Source of the DNA: Mansonella perstans | Lineage: Eukaryota; Nematoda; Chromadorea; Rhabditida; Onchocercidae | Length of the DNA stretch: 48,671 nucleotides | NCBI GenBank assembly: GCA_037074765.1 | Contig: JBAMDO010000306.1 | Coordinates: 1-48,671 of the forward strand | Direction: 5' to 3' | Part shown: piece by piece, positions 38,616 through 48,671 of the stretch | Numbering within the stretch: the first letter of the stretch is position 1 | How the letters are laid out: each line of letters opens with the position of its first letter | Notes under the pieces: model-generated | Database searches by the model: none | What the model was told of the DNA's origin: nothing | Seen by the model: the letters and a program-made list of their open reading frames with translations, nothing else | Translations under genes and position numbers: made by a program

Positions 38616-39678
38616 ATGATTAGTATGAATGGTTTTTAAAATTAATCCAGTTTTATTTCCAACAAATAGGCTTTTATAAACGACTTTCAAGATAATATTT
38701 ACCACAAATCCAATAGAGAAAAATTTTATTTTGTATATTTAAAATAACTTTTTGCTTACACGAATTCTTATACAGAATTAATTACAATTTGAAATTAAAT
38801 ATTTATTTTTAATAAATGATTTCAAAGTTTTCCAATAATTACTAGTTATGCTTGCAGTCAACTGCCCTAACGCTTGTCCCATACAAATACTGTCAATCAT
38901 TTCAATCATTTTGATGTTTTGCCAGATTTTGATTCGATAAATTTTTGAAAGGTAAACAAAAAAAGATTGAAAATCCTGACTTCAATCTTTCAAGCAGAAA
39001 AGAAAACAAGATCAGCAATGTTGCGATGCTTTGGAATTATTTTATCTGAATTTTTGGAGAGAATTTGAATTTAAATCTTGGACAGATATATAATAAGGAA
39101 GAATAATTTCATTTCTAATTATCATTCCATCGATTGGATATGATTTCTCTATTTTGCCACTTATTTTATGGATAATTCATCAAGCTGTCGTTTCGACCTC
39201 TATTTTGCGATGTTGTTTCATCTGAATAAGTAATTAATTTGTCTCGGAATGTTAGGAAACTTTTCTCGGATAAATTAACAGTCAGAGCGATTGATCAGAC
39301 CAAAGGGAAAACTGCCCATCCATATTATCGCTCTAATATGATGTAAAATTTCACCTTTTTTTTTTTAAAACAACTTTTAAATCAGCAAATCTTCTAACTT
39401 CTCAAGGTGCAACAAGTTTTTCAAGAAGATCTCTCTTTGCCATTTTTTGAAAATAACGAAAAACTGACTGGATGAGAAATAAACAACACTTACTTTGATG
39501 TTTGATGATATAGCATTATTACTAGAATCGAAATTATCTTGAGACGGCGGCTCACTGCATAGAATTCAATAGTAAAGTATTAAAGATTAAGGTTGTCTGT
39601 TTCAAAAAGTTAACAAATTAGTCAGTAATTAAAATACCCAAATAGAATAAAACATTTGAAATTTGTAAGCAAAAATTC

Positions 39679-42600
39679 CTACTTGTTTGTATCTTCAACT
39701 TTCTCTTCTTCCAAATCCGTTCTAGATGATCCTTGCCGGGAACCTTGTTTTTCTAGGAAAGAACTATGTGATTAAAGTCAAAGACATTTACAAATTTCAA
39801 CATATTTCTATAAATCGATGACGCTGAAGATTAATTGAAAAATTCTGAATATGTTGGTTAGACTAAAATTTCAAATAGTATATGCTGTTTATTTGTCAGT
39901 TAAATTGTAAAACAATGCTAGGGATAAAAAAAAGATTTTTTACCATTTACATTTAAATCTTAGAAATAAAATCTATTTAACTTGTCAACACCGAGAAAGT
40001 ACCTGATGTTTCTTCTATTTGCTTCTTTCTTTGTAAATATCTAAAAAATCCTTAATAATTGCTTGTATAATGCAATTAAATTATACAAATAAAAGATCAG
40101 CTCGAAGTGTATGACCTGAAGTTTTACATCCTTGAAGCAGCTGTTTAAGACATAGAAACTTATCAGAGAACAGACGAGCAAATTTAATCTCGTTACGTTC
40201 TTCTGTGGTAATTCTTAAAATTTTAAAAATTCCTGTATTATCCTGCTTTCATTGAACTTTTTAAATTTTATGTATAATTTAATGAAAAAATCTTGCAAAT
40301 TATATCTATCTTAAGGCGTAGGATAAAGATAAAAGTAAAATGAAAATTTCTTCAAGCCGCTTCAAAAATGAACTTACCAAACTTGCTAAAACTTAGGTCT
40401 TTAAATTCAGTTTAAAACTTACTGCTTATACTTTCTGGTAATGTCTTCAGCTTTCGCATTCATTTTACGTTCCATTTTTTCACGTGTTCTTGATCCCATG
40501 GATCTCTGATGCCGTCTGTAACTTCTTGTAGATTCCGCAGTTGGAATACCTAACAGAAAGTATAGTTGTTATCAACCGAAATAATTATTTTCTAATGGAA
40601 AAGTTAAAATGTTTCATTTTATGATCTTCGTAAATTTCAAACCCACTAGAGTAAATCAGTTCAAAGATGCACTTATGGATAAATATATCATAAAATTGAA
40701 ATGAAATTAATATTCATTAAGTAGATATTGCGTCAGTAAATATTCTGTCTGTCATTGTGTAATAATTATAGTTCAGTCATACTGATATATTTATTAGTTA
40801 GTACCTCATTCTCACTAGAACGTTGCATTAAGCGATATGATTAATTAAATGACTTTATGTTAGTCAGCTCTTTAACTGTTAACCCATAGAGTTTAATTTC
40901 AATCTTTTTATAAATGAATAACTTCTTTATTAATTTATTTGCTATATCTTTTTGAATTCAAATCTAGTTTATGACAACTAAATAAGATAAAACTTTGAAA
41001 TAACACAGTACATCGTCGATAATATGTAACTGTGGTAGGAGATGATATGTTCAAATAGGCGATCAGAACCATTCCGAATGTAACAATCTATAAATATTAT
41101 TTCTTATCACAATTATTTTCATGGAATTAAGTTCTCCAATAATTGTTGCTCGTACTACAGAATTTTTGTTCGTACTGCAGAGTTCATGAAATGAAAAATG
41201 GCAATATTGACTTTTATTTAAAAAGAAATTTCGATGCTCAAATGAACGCAGGCATTAATTTTATTATTAATTTTAGAAATTTACCTGAACAAATGCAGTG
41301 ATACCCGCCATTGGAAGGAAAGCACTGAGTATATTTGATTCATACAGTTTGAAACTATATATATTGATGAATGCCACAATGATTCCGATAGCCGACGTCA
41401 CATTATAAATTATCGTAGAAAGCGCAATGCCTGGAAAAAGTCATAAAAGATGATAAAAGATAATGCTGCGCAGTGATTCTCAATCATATATTTGCTAAAA
41501 ATCACTAGAGTTTATCACTGGCTGTTGGCTAGAAAGAATGTTGAATACGAAAATTTTCTAGAAAGAATGTTGAATACGAAAAGTAAAGATAAAATAAAAT
41601 AAAAAGATAAAGGATTGAAGCAATACTTTCGCTTTTCATCACGACGGCAAATATACCACCAATTGCGCCAAATAGTGGGATAAGTCCCAAAATGAAGAAA
41701 GCCATAGAAGCTTGGATCAGATTGTTAATGACTATCTACAACTCAATTTATCTCGTAAATTTAGCAGATTCAAATTGGTAATTTGCATACTGGCCTTTAG
41801 CCTTTAATTTCATATCATAAAAACCAAAATGTATAATTTTCACTTAAACAGAAATATAAATCTCTATGAGAGTTCGTACTAAATCCAATCAGTTTTTTGA
41901 CCTGATGAATGGAAAAGCCAATAGAAATCGTTCCAATAATTATTTGCAGTCCAAAAAACATCAATGATAGAATGAAAAGTGTATCTGTTCCTTGTGAAAT
42001 TCGCGGATTTCTTCTCTGCTGCTGTCTTGCCCTAATACTTTGCAATTTCTGGGAAATAAAATTTAAGAAGGATCATTAGAAGATGGAAGTCAATTTTTTA
42101 GCAAATGATACAAATTCCTAATTGTTAAGGTTGAAAGTTACCGCTTTTCTAATTCTCCGATTAGCTTCACTCTCATCCAAACCGCCAATATTGATCATTT
42201 CCCATCGCTTCTTATCTTCATTCGCCCAGAATTCAATTCCCTGTGGAACAGGTATATGATAGATATTCCGATATTCCCAATATTTCCTTTGCTCTGAATC
42301 CAGTATCGGTGGACGAATATCCAATCCATGCTGGTTATTCGTAGAACGGGAACTGACTTCTGGACTGTGAATAGTGACGGAAGCCGAGGCGGAATTCTTG
42401 CTACCACTTTCTATATGTACATCTTAGGTAGACATCTCAGAATTTCTTCTTGCACTTGATCAACTTATTCTTTTTTATATTTTTATAGATGATGGATTGC
42501 TAGGCTTTTTTCGATTAATGCCTAATTAATTTTATGCAGTTGCTAAGCGCACCTTAGCAGAGAGAATTTATCAGAAATTTTACATTTACCAGTTATTTTT

Positions 42601-43033
42601 CTTGCAAAACAAATCTTTCCAACTATTTGTATTTACATGTAAGGATCTTTCATGCAAGGATCTTCCTTGATCAGGAAAATCTTTTCGATGACTGTCAGCA
42701 GTCATCTATCAACTTTTTTTTGGAATTTTTTTTAAATGATTTGTTCTTATTCCCCTAAGGAACAGATTAACATTGCTTTTCATCACCTACTATTTAATGA
42801 GCCTAAAAAGTTAATCTAAAACAATTGAACCCGATAGGAAAAAAATAGCGAAGTGTTGCATACCAGAGAAATATTAGTGGTGGTAAATTAAAACTCACCA
42901 AATTAAAATACGAAAATAAAGAATACCGCCTGTACTTTCATCTAAATGACATAACACAAGAACTGACCCACCTGTCATCCTTTATCAACCATTCAGCAAT
43001 GTGAATCGCCAGAAATTCTGCAACTTTTATATT
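39679..43033 (-). CDS. Unrecognised four-helix membrane protein with charged tail, 5' end incomplete
   Basis: Exons from 5': 42964-43033 (tentative), 42142-42422, 41902-42048, 41627-41735, 41285-41430, 40994-41087 (tentative donor), 40423-40549, 40003-40040, 39679-39752. All phases join and sum to 1086 nt (361 residues plus stop). No start Met was found, so at least one 5' exon is missing. A Ser-rich N-terminal part leads to YWEYRNIYHIPVPQGIEFW and KRWEMINIGGLDESEANRRI. Helices follow: LFILSLMFFGLQIIIGTISI, AFFILGLIPLFGAIGGIFAV, IIYNVTSAIGIIVAFINIY and ITAFVQIVTFGMVLIAYLNI. The tail is basic, probably coiled (SRTREKMERKMNAKAEDI), and ends in acidic LEEEKVEDTNK. Topology suggests both ends are cytosolic. 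I do not recognise the family; it may be nematode-specific. The last seven exons are well supported by phase, the first is not. Confidence 0.7.
41529..41582. repeat. 29-bp direct duplication in an intron
   Basis: CTAGAAAGAATGTTGAATAC plus following bases occurs at 41529 and 41558, inside an intron of the four-helix gene. Confidence 0.85.
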
Positions 43034-43814
43034 CTAATGCATAAACTGCTTTCTTGTTTTTTAAATTACTGTGACAGGTGTATGCGAGCTTGCAAGAAGG
43101 TACACATATCTTAGAGAAATATAAACATTTATAATGTAAGTACGATCGTTAATTATGCATATTAAAGAGAAAATCTTTTTTTGTTAATACTGATGGTAAC
43201 TCACTGGGTTCCAAAAAATACATTTGAATCAGCAAACTTTTAAAAGTTTCACAAGTTTCACCAACCGAATAATAAAAAACCCTGGGAGAAAGAATGCTTG
43301 CTTTTTTTTGGTTAGAAGAAGCTGGAGCACAAGGTAAATAAATTTAGCAATATCCAGAAAAATTTTCTCAAATTCTCACTTCTTTTATTCAGTATTGAAG
43401 ATTGAGAGCAGATCACTTTAAATTTTAAGGTCAGTAAGCTTAATAATCAACATTCTTATCGAAATGAACAAGTTATAAAGAATCTCAGAATTCCATTTTT
43501 TCATTTACCATGAATTAAACAAGTTATTGGAGATAAGAAGATATTTATCAATTTGCTTTTTCAATAAAAATCACTCTTTCTCTCCCAATTTTGAATTCAT
43601 GATAAATTTATCTGCGAGAAAAGTCTTTAGAAAATTTATTGTGTAATCTCTTAGTAAGATTTTTCATTTATAAATTCATACAAATTTTTCTCTAAATATT
43701 TCTTGCTTACATGGTTTTTATTATAAGGTTATGGAATTTCAGAAAAAAGGAATGATTTTCTGAATGCCAAAAATTTAAATTCAATTTATAAATTTAATTT
43801 CATTTCATCAAAAT

Positions 43815-43832
43815 TTTATTGAAACATTTATT
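43815..43832 (-). terminator. Paired poly(A) signals
   Basis: Two AATAAA hexamers on the minus strand at 43832-43827 and 43820-43815, 44 and 56 bases after the stop codon at 43876. They support the small gene above. Confidence 0.4.
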
Positions 43833-43875
43833 CATTTGTTTTGCATTTGTTGTAAGATAAATGTCTATTTAAAAA

Positions 43876-44200
43876 TTACAATTCTGAAACGATCTTTTTC
43901 ATTGGTTTAGCTTTTGTTGGATGTGACTGAGAAGTACGTTCGCCATAAAGTTTTTTTCCATTTCGAAATTCGAAATTATCACGAATATTCAACTACGGCT
44001 TTCTATTTTTTCATTTACTTCGGATGTTTTCTATTTTCTGAAGGATATTCTGTTATGTAATTATTTTTGAATGAGGGTGCTTTTAAATGATTGAAAGTTT
44101 CATTTACAGGAGCAGTTAATGGAGGACTATTGCGCATCTTTCCATAACTTTCTGCACTCAGATAACAATGTAAATGTTTCCACGAATGAATCAGCAACAT
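43876..44200 (-). CDS. Terminal exons of a small unknown gene
   Basis: Exon 44108-44200 starts with an ATG and reads MLLIHSWKHLHCYLSAESYG then KMRNSPPLTAP, ending at a GTAAAT donor in phase 0. Exon 43876-43992 follows GCCGTAG in phase 0 and reads LNIRDNFEFRNGKKLYGERT, then SQSHPTKAKPMKKIVSEL and a stop. Together 69 residues, basic and polar, with no membrane segment after the first few residues. Two AATAAA hexamers follow within 70 bases (43832-43827 and 43820-43815, minus strand), consistent with a real gene end. The first exon could instead start at a later acceptor and belong to a longer gene. Family not recognised. Confidence 0.4.
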
Positions 44201-47200
44201 TTTGAACGTTCAGATAATGGATAGAAAATGGTGATTTTACAATCATTTCATTTGATATCGTTTGTTTCCTGTTTATTGCAAGCTAATTTCTATCAACTTT
44301 TTTCATTGCGAGATTTAAAAGTGCGCCACCACTTGATAATGGAAAAACAGTAAATGAGTTTTTGTGAAGTTTTTTCAAAACTAATGATCGGCATATCCAA
44401 ATTGAGAAACGAATATTTTTAAATTTGTTAGTTTTCCTACCATAAATTCATTTGAAAAATTATCATCCCACGAACCGAAAAAATTTTAAAAAAATTTTGA
44501 AATATAAATTCCAAAATTTTCAAACTGATACTTAAATTTTGTGAGCATAAATTTGTGAATACGCAAAAGGTTTGATTAATTTCTATCAAAAAAAAATTGG
44601 TCGTATAGAATACATTAATTTATAAACGAAGAAGGTATCTCTTTAATAATAAATGTCGCTTATTCGAATTTCTTCATTAGAACAAATTGTCTTCATTTGA
44701 ATCCTTTCTTTTGAAAATTTTCCTTTCGAATTATAAATTCGAGATAAGTTTAATTCATAGGAAAAAAGTTCTCAAACAAAGTTGTGGTGCAGAAAAATTT
44801 TTAAATTAAGAGATAATGTCTGTTTCAGCATGCATTTCTCATTTAAAACTTTTCAACGCTGTCAATTTTCCTCAAAGTCATTTTCCAAAAAAAATTTTAT
44901 AGATCGTTTCTTATTTTCTTCACAGTAGTGAAATTAATTATCATAGAAATAATGTTCTGTAAAATGAATAATTAAAGCATTGAAAACAATGAACGAACAG
45001 AAATTTGTAGAAGGAAAGAAGTAGGTCTTTTTATGTTTTACATTCCTGAAACCAAAAGAAACACATATTCCGTAACTTTTAAATCATCTTTGAAAAGTGT
45101 TGCCTTTGCTAATCTGTACCAAAATGGTCACTGTTATAATTAGTTGACCATTAGAAAAATAAAAAATTTTCCTTGATATTTTATGATCGACAGTGTTTTT
45201 TCCTGGACAATTTCTGTATATTTACCTGTTGCGTTTCACTAATAATTCACTCGAAATATTTGATGCCAATTTTATAAGAAATCGTTTATCATAGAATTGC
45301 ATTACTTCCATTATCTGTTAGATTATGGAAAGAAATTTTAGTACTTATCATCTTAACTTCTGTGGTTCTTTTTTTTAATGAATTTTCTTTATGTCTAAGG
45401 TATTTATTTTAATAATTCAATTTCTAGTTAGTCATTTTAATGTGATTAATATAAAAATAATAAATCGGAAATAAGAACAAACAGATAGAACATGACTAAC
45501 AGCATATCATACATGCAACTTGCCGGAATGTTTGTTGGCAATGGCAAAGTTACACAATGGTATTGGTCCATAGGGGTTGATTTAATAATATATCAAGTAA
45601 TCACTTTTCTTGATCAATTCTAGCTAACAATTTAGCTATCTTGATCTCACTGACAGTTTGTAAAAGCCTATAAAGCGTTACAAAGAATTCTTAAACACTT
45701 TCGGTTCCCAACTCAGGAGATGAATAATTAAAGCACTGAAAATGGAAAATTGAATAGAAAAACTTCAGATACATTGATACAGCAATATCAAGTTACTGTA
45801 AGATTGTTTTCTATACAACGACCTCAAAAAGCAAAAAAAATTTTCTTTTTGTTTTTTAAATTTTCTTTTTGTTTTTTAAAAAAAAATTTTGTTCTTCCAC
45901 CTGAAATTTTTTATCTTAAATTCAGGAAGATGTCATTGAAATAATGTAAAAAATTGTGGCAAAGCAGTATTGCCTCATATAAACTAATGACACTTCTATT
46001 ATCTTCCATTTTAGTTTAAATTCAAGCTTTCTAGCAAAGAATAATCGTTCATTTATTCATTAAAAAATTTAAGCAAATAAATTTTTGAAAACTACTAGAC
46101 TTAAATTTGCCATTTGTTGTGCTATTTCGAAAGTCTGTGCCATCTATTTCAAAACTCAATTTTTTAACTTTTCAGAATAAAGAGGTTTAGAAATATAATA
46201 TTTGTTGACATTATTAATGCTAACCGTTTTTTTATTTTGTAATGACTCATTAAACGTTCTCAGCTTAGAAGAATTAAAAAAAATCATACGTTCATTAGTT
46301 TGAGAGGAACTTTCATTGAAATGCAATTTTTTTAAGACTATTGTGAGAGAATTATTTGAATTTTTCCATTCGTTTGTTTTGACTCGTTTGAAATTTGTAA
46401 AATTTTAGAAATTTTTATTGTTAATTTGAAAATGACTATATCGTTTTATATGCTTTCAATATATTTTTTATCTGTTTAAAAACAAAATTAATCACTGTTC
46501 TTCACTTCCAGCAGCATTTCAACGTAACAGTTTTTTTCGTTTAAAAGTTTGTTTTGTCAAACAATTTCCATTTCAGATAGCTGGAATTCCAATATTCTAG
46601 CGGTATAGTTGTGCGAATTTTATTTCTTTCATTCAGTGTCTCAGTTTTCTTTTTTAAATTTTTTTTTTTTTTTTAAAGTGGGTTGAAATTTCATTTAACG
46701 AGGAAGAAGTCACCAACCGGAATGCTATATATTTATCGTGAAGACAACCTCATATTTTCATAACTGCAGTGTATAGAAAAATTCACCTCAAAGTTAGCCT
46801 GAATACAAGTTCTACTTATAGAAATAAATATCAGCACTAATGACAGGTATTGTATCAAAATCAAAAATTGATTTTATATTTAATTTACCTAAAAATGAGC
46901 ACCACAAAATGAAAATGAAGATTCCTGAGCTATGGTAAGAATTTGAAATAAAAATTTTAGATTTTTCAGTTTAAAGTTTTGCAAATTTATACAATGCCTC
47001 TAGACACTGCAATTTCCGCCGAAGCGTTTTTCTTTTTTAATTATCTAAACGGATTGATTTCCTTTTTATTTTTTGAAGTAAAAGAAAAAGAGAATAGAAG
47101 AGAGGGTAAAAGGAAAGAGTGATTAACAATGGCACTCAGAATGAACGCATTAAATTAAGCAATGGGTGCAAAATTGAAAACTTCGGGAAAAGTAACTTTT

Positions 47201-48671
47201 TTTAAATATAATGCTGACAATCTGCGAATAAATTGGAAATTAACTTCGTTCTTTCCGTTTATAAATCCCTCATTTTCCATATATCCACTTTGATGTTCGC
47301 TTATTCATGATCGTACAGTTCTCTACCTGTTAATATGATTATTTCATATACCGAAGAACTTTATTACAAAGTACCAATTAGCAAAGTACTTTATCAATTT
47401 TTACAAATCCTAAAAGTCAGTACTTTTATAACTTTGAATACTTCCTCTTAATAAGAACAATAATTAAAATTTGAAATATGAGAAAATTTCAAGTTTGGAT
47501 GCCATTACATCAGTCAACTAATAAAGAAATGATAAAAATGAGGTTCATTTTCGAAAGTTTGTTATTTCGCGTTTACTTAAATAGCACTTTAACATAATTT
47601 TAAGGCACAGTATAAACTTAAAAAATTTCGAAATGAGAACATTTCACACGTAATTTTATTTATTTCAATTATAAGACATTAAAGAAAAGAATATTGAAGA
47701 TTTCACCTCAAAATGCATTAATCACATTCTGGAAGAAAAGTACTAAAAAGTTGTTTAGTTATTCATTTGACTAAATTGCACTGACAAATTTCAGCATGTT
47801 GAAAAAGAATCTAAAATTCAGATAGCTTTCATTTAGCCTTGCTTTTATTGCCATTTCCTCAAATAAAAACGGTAGCACACGAAATCTCTTGACTGGCTCA
47901 GTAGTAAGTTCCTGTTTTTGATCTCTTAACAGAAATTAACGACAAAGAATAAGTTTAGTAATTTTTTGTGATTAAGCAACACAAACAAGAATCGGTGGTA
48001 TAAATAAGACGCTATTTTTATTTGTTCATTTAGGAGCTATTTTTATTGGTTTTGGAGTTTTTCAGAAGGGTACCGATAAAAAATTTGAGATTTTTTGTGA
48101 GTGGGAAAAAATAGCTTAAAGAAATCTCAAACTGGCACACAACAGAAATGATCTTATTCAGGGGAAGCATGAAAATAAGTGATTCGAAATAATAATTTAT
48201 TTAGAAACCTGAAAAATGCTTTAATCTTATTTGAAGTAGTGAATCAGAAAAATGGATCAAGTTGATAATAATGCTTACAAGATAATGATAAAACAGCATG
48301 AAATATTGCTTTTCGCTTCTTAGGCTATAGCTGAGCAATGAAAAGAGAGCAAATCGGCAAAATTTAGTAGTGTAGTGATTAGAATTAAAATAAATAATTT
48401 TTGCTTATTTTATTAGTTATTTGTTTATTATTTCAGTATTTTACTTGTTGAATGATTTTCGAATGAACAAAACTTATTATTTTTGAACCACGATCAAAAT
48501 GAACCCTGGTCAATAAAATGAAAGACTGAGTTAGGAGTCATTGGTATTAATGAGGTAATTTTTATTGCCATTTTGCTTTTTGATAACTAGTAAAAGTCAA
48601 GGTGTTTGAAGAAGAAAGATCGTACCATAACATGAATAGTTTTCTAGAATAACTTACTGATAATTATAGAA
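44201..48671. other. AT-rich region with no supported gene
   Basis: Apart from the weak exon at 45497-45571, I see only low-complexity stretches, such as a duplicated TTTTCTTTTTGTTTTTTAAA at 45839-45880, T-runs near 46660, and a purine-rich tract at 47080-47120. Confidence 0.55.
45497..45571 (-). other. Possible isolated exon
   Basis: An ATG-started frame reads MDQYHCVTLPLPTNIPASCM then YDMLL before a GTCATG donor-like site. The Cys/Pro content is unlike the surrounding AT-rich DNA. No partner exon was found and the family is not recognised. Confidence 0.15.

Larger units (their letters stand above)
36889..39678. other. Region between SDR and the four-helix gene
   Basis: Contains the inverted repeat at 37588 and the broken fragment at 38279. 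The rest is AT-rich, without recognisable genes. Confidence 0.5.

Noticed and set aside
40423..41430. Premature end of the four-helix protein by joining 41285 directly to 40549
   Set aside because: That junction gives a stop after 29 codons. A candidate exon at 40994-41087 restores the phase and supplies the fourth helix.

Overview
The window is nuclear DNA of a nematode, most likely a filarial or other spirurid worm. It is AT-rich, its genes are split into short exons with GT/AG introns, acceptors are TTTCAG-like, and four genes carry an AG acceptor only 0 to 9 bases before the ATG, the hallmark of spliced-leader trans-splicing. The gene products resemble nematode or animal proteins. I saw no bacterial (Wolbachia-like), viral or CRISPR sequence. 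Exon models below were built by hand from reading frame, splice phase and family similarity, without any search.

Layout. 1-8460 is largely non-coding, with low-complexity DNA, two weak coding-like ORFs and four minisatellites (units 23, 82, 44 and 33 bp), the last three just upstream of L-lactate dehydrogenase. 8461-11757 (+) is ldh: 8 exons, 334 aa. 11830-15400 is mostly non-coding, with a possible two-exon remnant of an unknown gene at 12669-13168. 15415-19419 (-) is an 11-exon membrane acyltransferase of the NRF-6/OAC type. 20773-24440 (-) is a broken M13 (neprilysin-like) metallopeptidase. 26666-31813 (+) is dymeclin: 15 exons, 684 aa. 33064-33330 (-) looks like a retrocopy or the 3' end of an unknown gene. 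34350-36888 (+) is a short-chain dehydrogenase of the 17beta-HSD12/HSDL1 type: 7 exons, 322 aa. 39679-43033 (-) is an unrecognised four-helix membrane protein with a charged tail. 43876-44200 (-) holds terminal exons of a small unknown gene. 44200-48671 is essentially empty.

The genes do not form one pathway. They cover anaerobic glycolysis (LDH), Golgi organisation (dymeclin), lipid or steroid metabolism (SDR), membrane acyl transfer (OAC) and one nematode-type membrane protein of unknown role. Intergenic distances are kilobases, so there is no evidence of an operon. The most unusual items are the alternating-dimer minisatellites before ldh, a stop-free 102-bp intron in dymeclin, the degenerate neprilysin locus, and a perfect 18-bp inverted repeat followed by T6.
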